A model generated the notes under the pieces. That model had not been told where the DNA came from. It saw only the letters and a program-made list of their open reading frames with translations, and ran no database searches. The position numbers were made by a program, and so were the translations under genes. Below, piece after piece: positions 52,841-61,240 of a stretch of 64,000 bases of DNA. How positions within the stretch are numbered: the stretch's first letter is position 1; each line of letters starts with the position of its first letter. Origin of the DNA: Toxorhynchites rutilus septentrionalis (lineage: Eukaryota; Arthropoda; Insecta; Diptera; Culicidae). The stretch spans positions 109,905,716 to 109,969,715 of the forward strand of contig NC_073745.1 of the NCBI RefSeq assembly GCF_029784135.1, written 5' to 3'.

Positions 52841-53470
52841 GCTAACCATGTAGGTTACAGAGTTTTCCTCTTGACTTCTTTAACTTTACACAACAATAAT
52901 TCATCATATATTATATATGTGATATATACACATTCAGATAACTCCAAAAACTTCAACATATCATTACTATATCAAAACTCCAACGTATAATTATCATATA
53001 TGAGTGATGTGTTACAAAAAATAATAACGAAACATCTTGGACATAATATTGGGTTGGGGGAAAAGAAATGTCGTATATTGTCAATATATTGCAACACTTA
53101 AACATATCTTGTGTTGTACTTATCGCATCGGGCCATACTATACGGCTATCTAAAGACGACAATCTGTGCTACAAGTGTCGTTTTGACAGTGTTGTGATTG
53201 TCCTTTTCAGTCTCAAGATAAAGCGCGTCAAAGATGGAGTCCACCAAGCAAGAAATTCGCCAAATTTTACGTTTTTATTACCTAGGGGGTGAAACTGCAA
53301 CAAAGGCGGCCAAAAAAAAATCGAGTTTATGGATCCGATACTGTAACGATTCGCACAGCACAGCGTTGGTTTGATCGATTTCTTTCTGGTGTAGTGGCTG
53401 TCGAAGATACACCCCGTACTGGTAGACCAATCGTCGTGGCAACCGATAAAATCGTTGAAATCATCCAAGT

Positions 53471-53480
53471 AGATCGGCAT
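53471..53480 (+). repeat. Target-site duplication of SINE (left)
   Basis: AGATCGGCAT, matching AGACCGGCAT at 53761-53770 with one substitution. The following GTG is also shared, so the duplication could be 13 bases. Confidence 0.7.
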
Positions 53481-53760
53481 GTGCTCCCGTGGCCGAGTGG
53501 TTAGCGTCATACATTATCATGCCGGGGGTTCGGGTTCGATTCCCGTTCTGGCCGGGAGATTTTTCGTCAAAGAAATTTCTTCCGACTTGCACTGTGGTCA
53601 CGCGTATTCTAGAACTTGCCACTCTAGAATACATTCAAGGCGTGTTATTTGGCATAGAAATCTCAACTGAGTACTACTAACTAAAATGACGCAAGTAATA
53701 TCTACGTTGAGACGGCAAAAGTTCCACTGGGAACGTTAGTGCCATCCAAGAAGAAGAAGA
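53481..53760 (+). mobile_element. tRNA-derived SINE with (AAG)n tail (copy A)
   Basis: The head has a clear pol III promoter: A box within CCGTGGCCGAGTGGTTAGCG and B box GGTTCGATTCCC. The body contains TTTCTTCCGACTTGCACTGT, TCACGCGTATTCTAGA and AAGGCGTGTTATTTGGC, and the 3' part is GTTGAGACGGCAAAAGTTCC, ending CCAAGAAGAAGAAGA. The minus-strand copy at 57938-58217 shares all of these. The B-box arm pairs well but the rest of the tRNA fold is degenerate. A tRNA-Ser-like source is possible. Pol III-transcribed and LINE-mobilised by family knowledge. Confidence 0.85.
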
Positions 53761-54375
53761 AGACCGGCATGTGAGCACTCGCTCGATTGGCCAGGAACTG
53801 GGTATAGACCATAAAACCGTTTGGAACCATTTGCAGAAGATTGGATTCCAAAATAAGCTGGATGTATGGGTGCCACACGAATCTTTTAGACCGAATCAAC
53901 GCCTGCGATGCACTGCTGAAACGGAACGAACTCGACCCATTTTTGAAGAAGATGGTGACTGGTGATGAAAAGTGAATCACGTACGACGTCCTAAAGCGAA
54001 AAAAGTCGTGGTCGAAGCGCGGTGAGCCGGCCCAAACCATCGCCAAGCCCGGATTGACAGCCAGGAAGGTTTTGCTGTGTATTTGGTGGGATTGGAAGGG
54101 AATCATCCAGTATGAGCTGCTCGACTATGGCTAGACCCTCAACTCGGTTCTCTACTGTGAGCAGCTTGACCGTTTGAAGCAGACGATTGACCTGAAGCGG
54201 CCAGAAATGATCAATAGGAATGGTGTTGTTTTCCACCAGCACAGCGCTCGGCCTCACACATCTTTGATGAACCGGCAGAAGATGCGGGAGCTCGGATGGG
54301 ATGTCCTATTGCACCCACCATATAGTCCGGACCTGACTCCAAGTGATTATCATCTCTTCCGGTTCATGAAACACG

Positions 54376-54753
54376 CTTTTTTTTTGCAAATAAGGAGGGG
54401 GGGGGGGGTTTATAAGGGGGGATAACGAAGTCCCACCCCGTGCTGTTCCAATTATTCTAACCACCTTGCTCACTGCGCTCCTCGCCATCTCGATTCCCGA
54501 TGAACACCATTTTTGCAGGATAATTGTCCGACATTCTTGCAACATGTCCTGCACAACGTATTTTTCCAGCTTTGAACACTTTCTGGATACTGGGTCCACC
54601 GAATGTGCTTCTTTACACCCGTCGTTCAAAGACTCCGAGTGCTTACAGGTCCTCTTCGAGTATTGTCCACGTTTCGTGCCCGTAGAGGACAACCGGTCTT
54701 ATGATCGTTTTGTACAGCGAATATTTCGCACGATTACTAAGTCTGTTCGACCC
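54376..54753 (-). pseudogene. RTE-like LINE ORF2, C-terminal piece (left part of split element)
   Basis: The minus-strand reading is GSNRLSNRAKYSLYKTIIRP, VVLYGHETWTILEEDL, stop, ALGVFERRV, stop, then KVFKAGKIRCAGHVARMSDN and PAKMVFIGNRDGEE. This is the region after the RT palm in RTE-like ORF2s. It continues directly from the piece at 57454-57700, because removing the CR1/Jockey-type element and one TAAGT restores one frame (YYGTRKHLGSNRLSNR). Stops at the two marked points and loss of the end near 54460 show decay. Confidence 0.8.
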
Positions 54754-54758
54754 TAAGT
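54754..54758 (+). repeat. TAAGT target duplication, left
   Basis: TAAGT, repeated at 57449-57453. Joining across it restores the reading frame of the interrupted RTE-like ORF2, which supports this short duplication. Confidence 0.6.
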
Positions 54759-54792
54759 ACCCTGACCCTGACCCTGACCTGACCCTGACCCT
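54759..54792 (+). repeat. Hexamer repeat (ACCCTG)n at the LINE 5' junction
   Basis: About five ACCCTG units with one shortened unit, exactly between the target duplication and the first LINE codon similarity. It is not part of the interrupted element. It may be filler DNA made during 5' end joining. Confidence 0.75.
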
Positions 54793-57270
54793 GAGTACGT
54801 CGCGGTGGAAATTATTCTAGATGGTGAAAAGCTGTTTCTTGTTAGCATGTATAATCCGCCTGAAGCAGACTGTGTGGACGCTGTTGATTGCTTGTTGTTA
54901 AAATACGGCACGCACTATAGTAATATTTTTGTTGTAGGTGATTTAAATGTCAACCTATTAAATCATAGTTCAGCAAAGTGTTCACGACTGATGACAATGC
55001 TTAGCATACATAACATGTTTAGCTTAGGTTCTGAGCCCACATTTTTCTATCAATATGGATCATCACAGCTCGACCTTATGCTGATGAATTCAAGGTCACG
55101 AGTTCTCAGATTCAATCAAGTTGATGTCCCAAACTTTTCGAATCATGATCTTATTTTTGCTTCACTCGATTTTGACCTCGTTCACCTACCTGAGAAGGTT
55201 AGTTATCGCGATTATCAATCTATGGATGTTGATGGTCTCGTGGCAGCATTCAATTTACTAGACTGGTCTAGTTATTATCATTCAACCGATCCAAATTTTT
55301 TACTCCGATTTTTCAATTGCAATATCGTTGCATTTCATGATAGGTTTGTGGCAATACGATCATTTGTGCCACGAAAAAATCAAAATCCATGGTTCAATGA
55401 CATAATAAGTAAAGCAATTGTAGATCGAGATCTTGCATACAAAAGATGGAAGTACTCAAAGTGCTCTGATGATTTTCAATTATTCAAAACTCTTCGTAAT
55501 CAAGTGACTTTTAGAGTTCGTCAAATCAAAAAAGAATATTATGAAAGAAATCTCAACGCTAATATGCCACCGAAGGAATTGTGGAAAAAATTGAAAAACA
55601 TTGGAGTTGGTAAGAGTACTACATCGCCAACAATAGAGTTTGAGTCTGATGAGATTAACGAATGCTTTGCAAATAATTTTTCGGAGAGTATTCGTGATTT
55701 AAATATTGACGTAGTGTCCAACCATCAAAACAGGGTAGATTCATTTTATTTCAATCAAATAAGTGAAATTCAAGTAATCAATGAACTATATTGCATGAAA
55801 TCTAGTGCCATTGGGCTTGATGAACTACCCATTAAATTTCTAAAATTAATTAATCCGCTTATAATCAAACCCATCACACATTTATTCAATTGCATAGTTG
55901 CTACTAGTATCTTTCCAGAGGAATGGAAGAAATCTAAAATATTGCCATTGAAGAAAAAATCAAATTTGAATAACCTGCAGAATTTACGTCCAATAAGTAT
56001 ATTACCGGCATTGTCAAAGTTATTTGAACGCATAATCAAAACCCAAATCTGTCAGTATATTAACCGCGAAAATTTATTAATAAGTCAGCAATCTGGATAT
56101 CGTGCGAATCACAGCACAAAAACTGCAATGCTGAAAGTCTTTGATGACATAGGGTTAATCCTAGATAAAGGAAGACCAGTTGTTTTACTGCTCCTAGACT
56201 TCTCAAAGGCATTTGATACAATTCCCCATAACATACTCTGTCAAAAACTCAGCGTAAGATTTGGGTTCTCCAGTCATGCAACAAATCTTATTAAATCATA
56301 TCTCACTGGACGAACACAGACAGTTTTCAATAAAGGAATTTACTCTACTTACCTTCCAATATCCTCAGGTGTGCCTCAAGGATCAATCTTAGGACCAATA
56401 CTTTTTTCAATTTTTATAAATGATCTTCCAGATGTGTTGAAGTATTGTAAGTTCCATATTTTCGCGGACGACGTGCAATTGTACTACGGTTGTTTGGATG
56501 ATACTTCCACAATTGTTTCGAGGAAAATTAACGAAGACCTAGCCAATATTCATGTGTGGTCCGTCAGGAATGGACTCAAACTAAATGCTAATAAAACGAG
56601 TGCTCTATTTTTGAGCCTCTCCCACGTCAATAATGTTCTGAAACCCTTCTTAAAGTTGAACAATGCTAACATTGCTTTTGCGGAGGAAGGAGTGAGCTTG
56701 GGGTTCACAATTCAATCAAATTTTAAATTTGAAAAATTCATTTTCAAACAATGTGGCAAAATATATGCAAGTTTGCGTAACCTCTATGCGGCATCATCAT
56801 TCCTAAGCAGTGATATGAAGCTTAAACTTTTTAAAAGTTTAGTTCTACCGCATTTCATAGCTTGCGATTTTATTCTGTCAGTAACGACAGTGTATGCAGA
56901 ATCAAGACTGCGAATAGCATTGAATGCTTGTGTTCGATTCGTATTTAACTTGAGTAGATACGATAGAGTTACCCACCATCAACATCGCTTAATCGGGTGT
57001 CCGTTCAACAAGTTTTCTCAGTTTAGATGTTGCCTCTTTTTGTTCAAGCTTGCGAAGTCAAAAGCTCCCGGGTATCTACATACTAATCTGAAGCCATTGA
57101 GAAGTTCGCGTGCGAAAAAGTATTCTGTTCCTCGTCACAATACATCCTCATACGGCAGTTCGTTTTTCGTCAGAGGCATTTCCTATTGGAATTCTCTACC
57201 GAATGAGTTGACCTTAGTAAATTCCACATCAGCTTTTAAGAGAGGATGCAAAGAGCACTTTAATAGTTGA
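54793..57270 (+). CDS. LINE ORF2 (partial endonuclease plus reverse transcriptase), 5'-truncated
   Basis: The frame is open from EYVAVEIILDGEKLFLVSMY to TAG at 57268-57270, about 825 codons. The true N-terminus is missing, so no genuine start is present and the GTG or ATG codons inside are not natural starts. The C-terminal part of the APE endonuclease occupies about the first 125 residues (VVGDLNVNLL, SQLDLMLMNS, NHDLIF in place of SDH). A linker follows (NPWFNDIISKAI, RDLAYKRWK). The reverse transcriptase spans about 330-600 counted from 54805: RPISILPALSKLFERII, GYRANHSTKTAML, LLLDFSKAFDTIPH, SGVPQGSILGPILFSIFIND, and FADD with Asp at 555-556. The thumb and a C-terminal RAKKYSVPRHN, SYWNSLPNEL segment complete it. 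All RT catalytic residues are intact. Mobility is unlikely because the endonuclease is cut. Confidence 0.9.
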   Translation, partial: EYVAVEIILDGEKLFLVSMYNPPEADCVDAVDCLLLKYGTHYSNIFVVGDLNVNLLNHSSAKCSRLMTMLSIHNMFSLGSEPTFFYQYGSSQLDLMLMNSRSRVLRFNQVDVPNFSNHDLIFASLDFDLVHLPEKVSYRDYQSMDVDGLVAAFNLLDWSSYYHSTDPNFLLRFFNCNIVAFHDRFVAIRSFVPRKNQNPWFNDIISKAIVDRDLAYKRWKYSKCSDDFQLFKTLRNQVTFRVRQIKKEYYERNLNANMPPKELWKKLKNIGVGKSTTSPTIEFESDEINECFANNFSESIRDLNIDVVSNHQNRVDSFYFNQISEIQVINELYCMKSSAIGLDELPIKFLKLINPLIIKPITHLFNCIVATSIFPEEWKKSKILPLKKKSNLNNLQNLRPISILPALSKLFERIIKTQICQYINRENLLISQQSGYRANHSTKTAMLKVFDDIGLILDKGRPVVLLLLDFSKAFDTIPHNILCQKLSVRFGFSSHATNLIKSYLTGRTQTVFNKGIYSTYLPISSGVPQGSILGPILFSIFINDLPDVLKYCKFHIFADDVQLYYGCLDDTSTIVSRKINEDLANIHVWSVRNGLKLNANKTSALFLSLSHVNNVLKPFLKLNNANIAFAEEGVSLGFTIQSNFKFEKFIFKQCGKIYASLRNLYAASSFLSSDMKLKLFKSLVLPHFIACDFILSVTTVYAESRLRIALNACVRFVFNLSRYDRVTHHQHRLIGCPFNKFSQFRCCLFLFKLAKSKAPGYLHTNLKPLRSSRAKKYSVPRHNTSSYGSSFFVRGISYWNSLPNELTLVNSTSAFKRGCKEHFNS

Positions 57271-57453
57271 AGTTATCGATTTCTTTAGAAGAAGTAATGA
57301 ATGAATGAGTCAATGAAATGTTTGTATTCACGAATAGTTTAGAAACTACGGCGCACCTTCTTATGTATTTACATAATGTAACATTAGAAAGAGACTGAAG
57401 TCTCATGTTACTAATTATAAATAAAAATAAAAAATAATAAAAATAAAATAAGT

Positions 57454-58330
57454 GTTTGCGGGTACCATAATAGGTACGACTCCTATTGATAATGCGTCTC
57501 CGGATTTCGCAGCTGGTATCATTGTCAGACGTTACCAAATTGGTCCACTTCACTACTACCTAGACAAGTCATGTCGTGCTCGGATCCGGAAGTCAGCATG
57601 TATTTGGTTTTAGACGCATTGATTCTCAGTCCACCTAGTCCACGCGTCCCAGCTGCGCGTAGAATACGTCTTTGTCATCATCGGGACTTGCAAGGTGAGG
57701 GCTGTGCACATTATTGATGCTGATTGTTGAAGAATCGGCCCTTAATCCTAAATCTGTTCATTTTTGGGTTGATTGACCACAACCAATCACACGCTTCTGC
57801 ATATTGCCCATCACAATGAAAGTAGTACCTAGCTCGTTTGTATTGCCGCTGCTCTGGTAGATGGTTTGGCCATAGCGAAACGTATGTACTGTAGATCTTC
57901 TCCAACACATTTCCTGCAGCGCTACGATGTCAAACTTCTTCTTCTTCTTGAATGGCGTTAACGTTCCCTGTGGAACTTTTGCCGTCTCAACGTATGCATT
58001 AACTAGCGTCATTTATTAATACTTAGTTGAGATTTTCTAAGCCAAATAAAACGCCTTGAATGTATTCCGAGGGGCAAGCTCTAGAATACGCGTGATCACA
58101 GTGCAAGTCGAAGGAAATTTCTTTGTCGAAAAAATCCCCCGGCCAGAACCGGAATCGAACCCTAACACCCGGCATGATAATGTGAGACGCTAACCATTCG
58201 GCCACGGGTGCACCATAATGTCAAACTTGCGGTTTTTCAATAGTTCGGAAAGCACACTAGTACCTTCCGATGAAATTGAGTGATCGACCGGAGTTTTTCC
58301 AATCGTTAGTCTTTTTTCGTCGCCTGAGTT
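57454..58330 (-). pseudogene. RTE-like LINE ORF2, N-terminal and RT pieces (right part of split element)
   Basis: Minus-strand order: an upstream part ending LLKNRKFDI (58330-58229), interrupted by a SINE, then DIVALQEMCWRRS, TVHTFRYGQTIYQSSGNTNE, GTTFIVMGNMQKRVIG, RFRIKGRFFN and NVHSPHLASPDDDKDVFYAQ of the APE endonuclease. It then jumps straight to GLGGLRINASKTKYMLTSGS and SDNDTSCEIRRRIINRSRTY of the reverse transcriptase. The whole RT core, including the YADD-type motif, is deleted in between (near 57655). It continues at 54753 across the CR1/Jockey-type insertion. Frameshifts are present. An inactive relic that served as landing site for two younger elements. Confidence 0.8.
57938..58217 (-). 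mobile_element. tRNA-derived SINE with (AAG)n tail (copy B)
   Basis: Minus-strand copy of the SINE at 53481-53760. Read inverted: GTGCACCCGTGGCCGAATGG (A box), GGTTCGATTCC (B box), TTGCACTGTGATCACGCGTA, TTGAGACGGCAAAAGTTCCA and a GAA-repeat tail. It is flanked by identical 11-base duplications, ATGTCAAACTT, at 57927-57937 and 58218-58228, inside the endonuclease codons of the RTE-like LINE. Confidence 0.9.
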
Positions 58331-58650
58331 TATATCGATAAGCTCGATTCACATCTTCTTGTGTGTCGTTCGTTGCTTGGTGTTCTAGCGGTGCGGCTTG
58401 CAAGGCCGGCGACCAACACCACTATATCGCAGGAGGATCATCGTGATACTGTTTGTTTTATGTCCCGAGTACCACCAGGACTGGGCAAAGACGCTTATAG
58501 AGGCGTCAATTCATTTAGAGGAGCTGTTTCCGGGTTTTGTGGCTTTTCTTGTGGACTGGCAATGCCCATTATTAGACCATCTCACCACACCCTAGACAGT
58601 TCCCCAGAACCTATGCAAGCCAGAAAAACGATCTATGACGATAAGAATTT
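58331..58650. other. No gene seen
   Basis: Mixed-composition DNA between the RTE-like relic and a tRNA-like sequence. Two overlapping frames (97 and 65 codons) have no recognisable domain. It may include the unrecognised body of a minus-strand SINE whose head is at 58655-58735. Confidence 0.35.
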
Positions 58651-58654
58651 TTGA

Positions 58655-58735
58655 CCCGAACGGGAATCGAACCCGAAGTTCCCATCTTGGCAACCGCAAC
58701 ACTTACCACTAGACTATGGAGACCACCACAGCTTT
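58655..58735 (-). repeat. tRNA-derived sequence (SINE head or tRNA pseudogene)
   Basis: Reverse complement reads GGTCTCCATAGTCTAGTGGT, AAGTGTTGCGGTTGCCAAGA, then CGGGTTCGATTCCCGTTCGG. The A box and B box are good and the T arm pairs (CGGG/CCCG), but the 5' and 3' ends do not form an acceptor stem and the anticodon arm is poor. It is a third tRNA-derived type in the window, distinct from the others. Confidence 0.55.
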
Positions 58736-58739
58736 ACTC

Positions 58740-59105
58740 TATTCATCCTTAAATATTTGAAAGATATAAATAAGGTGTGTGATCACGATCTATTATTCAG
58801 GTGGATTTAACCACCTGTCCGATGTAGATGGTGGATGGGGCGATAAACAAGTCTACAAAGCATGTTTTGCTTTTTGCGTACTGGCTGAATTGAATCGCCG
58901 AGTTACATTCGGCACTCAATATGGTTAGTCGATCTAATCGGAATAACAAAACATTAGCATTGCTGTGCGTCATCTCATTCAACACATGCAATAGGAAGTT
59001 GCTCAGAATCACACATATTTGTTGATCCTGAGTTTGAGAATATAGCACGAGGGGATCTCCAAGGAACATCGTGGTAACGAAACAATTCCATCTGTGAATG
59101 GGCAG
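58740..59105. other. No gene seen
   Basis: Noncoding DNA with frames up to 108 codons on the minus strand that lack any recognisable domain. Confidence 0.4.
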
Positions 59106-59223
59106 CATAGTTAGGATGACCAAACGTACCGTTTTTAACGGGACAGTGCCGTTTTTTCAAATGATTTCGATTTTCCCGTCTTTTTATCAATATGTACCGT
59201 ATTTTGTGTATACAGAAAATTCT

Positions 59224-59236
59224 TATATTCCTTAAT
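59224..59236 (+). repeat. Target-site duplication of SINE (left)
   Basis: TATATTCCTTAAT, identical to 59514-59526. Confidence 0.85.
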
Positions 59237-59513
59237 TTTATTTTTTTTTATCTTCGCTTATTTTTCGACGGCCTATTTCCGCCACTTCAGTGCCAATCAC
59301 CGACACATCAGGGAGGCGACTTCACCTGTTCCTTCTTTCCTATCAGTCTCAACAAGTCATGAGCCGGGGCAACAGTTTTTTACCTCCCTTCCGAAGGAAG
59401 GCGTAACCAGAGATTTTTCGCCTCAGAAAATCCCAACGACGCTAGATGGGATTGAACCCATACCGGTCGGGTCGTGACTCTGTTACGCTAACCATACAAC
59501 CACTGGCGCCGGC
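59237..59513 (-). mobile_element. tRNA-derived SINE, third family, full length
   Basis: Read on the minus strand it starts CCGGCGCCAGTGGTTGTATG, with an A box in TGGTTAGCGTAACAGAG and a B box in GGGTTCAATCCC. Then come GCGTCGTTGGGATTTTCTGA, CCTTCCTTCGGAAGGGAGG (a hairpin), TTGCCCCGGCTCATGACTTG and TGTGTCGGTGATTGGCACTG, ending in an A-rich tail next to a perfect 13-base target duplication. It is unlike the AAG-tailed and Feilai-like SINEs. Confidence 0.85.
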
Positions 59514-59526
59514 TATATTCCTTAAT

Positions 59527-59995
59527 ATTACGCTATCATTATCATTATTCGAATGAATATCTGATGACATTGTTGTATTCGCAGAGATTTCACACAACTG
59601 TCTTCAACATGCAATCGATATTGAAAGTTCCGTTGTAAAACTTTATAAATATCTTCATATTTAAACGATTCGTGTAGAAAAATTGAAGAGTTTCTGTGAT
59701 TTCGTCGGTGAACATGATGCCTAAATTGCTTGTGCAGGGTAGCACACGATTCCTTTCTCCTGGACCTTCTATCGAGAGGATTCTTAGTATTTTTGATTGA
59801 TTGCGCTCTTATTTTCTTTCACAAGAAAAGTGTCCTTTTGTACTACGGGATTTAACTGCAAACCGATGCTTAAAACTATGATTGCTTTCCACTAGAGACA
59901 TTAGTTGGTGACCTTTCAAACATTTATTCGCCTTGTCGAAAGAGACCATGTACCTGCCACTGATGTTGCCGTTAATTTTGATGATTTTATGAGAA
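59527..59995. other. No gene seen
   Basis: AT-rich noncoding DNA without recognisable features. Confidence 0.4.
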
Positions 59996-59999
59996 TTCT

Positions 60000-60335
60000 T
60001 ATCGGCGTCAAATCGTCTTCAACTCGGTTATCCCCAAGGTTAGCCTAAAACTATGGTTCAAAAGTCTGTAGTTCAGTCGGAATTTCATTCGCAACATCTC
60101 CCGACTCATATCCAATCACTGCTCGTTAGACGCGCTGTTATTTAGTATCAGTCTTGCCAGCAACAATCTCTGCGTTTGTGGACAAGTTTATCACGACATT
60201 GGGCATGTTGTTTGGTCGTGTGAGGTGTATCTTGTAGCCAGATAGAATTTAGAAAACTCTCTTCGGGTCCGAGGAGAACAAGCCATTGTGCCGGTGTGGG
60301 CTGTGTTGGCTCGGTTAGACCAAATCCAAGACCAA
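60000..60335 (+). pseudogene. I-clade LINE ORF2 C-terminal fragment, decayed
   Basis: It parallels 30000-30390 of the complete LINE: RQIVFN-like wording, VIPKVSLKLWFKSL, stop, FIRNISRLISNHCSLDALLF, NNLCVCGQVYHDIGHVVWSC, stops at two positions, RGPRRTS-like, and VLARLD. About 100 bases corresponding to ORF2 codons before the VIPKVS part are deleted. There is no tail or target duplication. It is an old, truncated member of the 24788 family. Confidence 0.8.
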
Positions 60336-60454
60336 TAATTAATCTTTAGTTTATTTAGATGAAATACAATAAACGAACTCTATTTAAACTGTGGTTAATT
60401 TTACAACACTGCGTTGGAGTTTATTGAAAAATGAAAAGTTAGTGAGACACACAA

Positions 60455-61240
60455 CAGTGTAAATGGATTTTATAAAAGTCCATTCCTAACTGACCAGTCA
60501 AAGTAGCATTAGTGAACATCTCCTTTTTCAGATAAATGGAAACATGTTGTTTGATGAGTACACAACAACTGAAGTAATTAAAATTGAGGCGATAAGGTGA
60601 TGGAACTAATAATCCTTGCCAGTTGGGTTGGGTGCGTTGGGTGCAAATATTCTCAGAAAGTAAGAATATTTTTCTCAGTTGCTATATTGTAACTTAGCTT
60701 ACTTATTATATTTTACTTGTGTCCGGTAGTACCGCATCAGTTGAAATGATTTTTCTACAATGAACAATATATGGACAACGGAAAAGTCCAATTTGGTCAG
60801 CAATGCGTAGGCTGAAGTAATTTTAAAACTCCAGACCCATTTTTCCTTTGGAGTTGCATAAAGCCTGGAAATAGGAATGAAATGGAAAAAAACTGTCGAA
60901 ATGCTAGCATTCGTACACATTCCGGCACTTAAGAACGAATCACGATAACCGAAATGCCAACATTTCTGCCCACAAAAAATATTTTCCCAAAGGTAAAACT
61001 AAAGAATTATTTTTTATAGTATTGTTTCTTTTATCTTCTAAATAAATTCTAAACGAATTTACCTTATTCTGAAGGAATACCGAATTCCGATTCATTCTAT
61101 CGTTCTAATTTTAGCGAAGGCAAACACAATGAAATAAAGACAGCTCAAATTTGATCATCCGTTCTCTGGAGAAGATGAGTTATACGTACGAATCAAACCT
61201 TTTTTCTCTATATGGGATTAGAAAAGAAGGATATGATTGA
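60455..61240 (+). repeat. Diverged dispersed repeat (relatives at 5.7-6.2 and 10.8 kb)
   Basis: Shares AATGGATTTTAT, AAAAGTCCATTCC, AAAGTAGCATTAGTGAAC, AATAATCC, AAATATTCTCAGAAAG, AGCTTACTTATTATATTTTA, CATTCTATCGTTCTAATTTT and TACGTACG in that order with 5700-6140, and the first part with 10829-10905. No frame. Likely an old MITE-type family of about 0.8 kb. Confidence 0.55.

Larger units (their letters stand above)
53234..54372 (+). pseudogene. mariner transposase, frameshifted, catalytic Asp lost, SINE inserted
   Basis: The start MESTKQEIRQILRFYYLGGE is followed by a frameshift in the A-run at about 53312-53320, then VYGSDTVTIRTAQRWFDRF and an intact helix-turn-helix. The frame is interrupted at VDRHV by the SINE and resumes STRSIGQELGIDHKTVWNHL, then KLDVWVPHE. 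Another frameshift near 53920-53960 precedes MVTGDEK, followed by a stop for the usual Trp. CIWWDWKGIIQYELLDYG is followed by a second stop. The second catalytic motif reads VFHQHSARPHT, so Asp is His. YSPDLTPSDYHLF retains the third Asp. The C-terminal 60 residues or so are missing. Clearly dead. Confidence 0.9.
53049..54375 (+). mobile_element. mariner, 3'-truncated and split by a SINE
   Basis: Starts TTGGGTTGGGGGAAAAGAAA after TA (53047-53048), a typical mariner terminal repeat. The transposase begins at 53234. The 3' end is lost: coding ends near 54370 after SDYHLFRFM, and a T-run/G-run follows. A SINE occupies 53481-53760. Confidence 0.85.
54759..57448 (+). mobile_element. 5'-truncated CR1/Jockey-type LINE nested in an RTE-like LINE
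   Basis: About 2.7 kb: ORF2 from the middle of the endonuclease to its natural stop, a 3' UTR, and an AATAAA/AAAATAAAAATA tail (57412-57448). It is flanked by TAAGT. The ORF is uninterrupted, so this is a fairly young insertion. It lacks RNase H, as in CR1, Jockey and related clades; FADDVQLY and DFSKAFDTIPH suggest the CR1/L2/Daphne side, which is inference. Confidence 0.85.
59110..59536 (+). repeat. ACCGTTTTTAACGGGA repeat (copy 2), interrupted by a SINE
   Basis: GATGACCAAACGTACCG, TTTTTAACGGGACAGTGCCG, TTTTCCCGTC, TTTTTATCAATATGTACCGT follow the same order as 9401-9500. The repeat is cut at TATATTCCTTAAT by a SINE and resumes after it. Confidence 0.6.

Noticed and set aside
53484..53560. 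tRNA-Ser-like gene
   Set aside because: It is the head of a 280-base SINE with a tail and target duplication, present twice in the window.
54759..54792. CCCTGA repeats as telomere-like sequence
   Set aside because: The array is only about 30 bases, mosquitoes do not use this repeat at telomeres, and it lies at a LINE junction.
58655..58735. tRNA gene
   Set aside because: A and B boxes and the T arm are present, but the acceptor stem does not pair and the anticodon arm is poor. A SINE head or pseudogene fits better.
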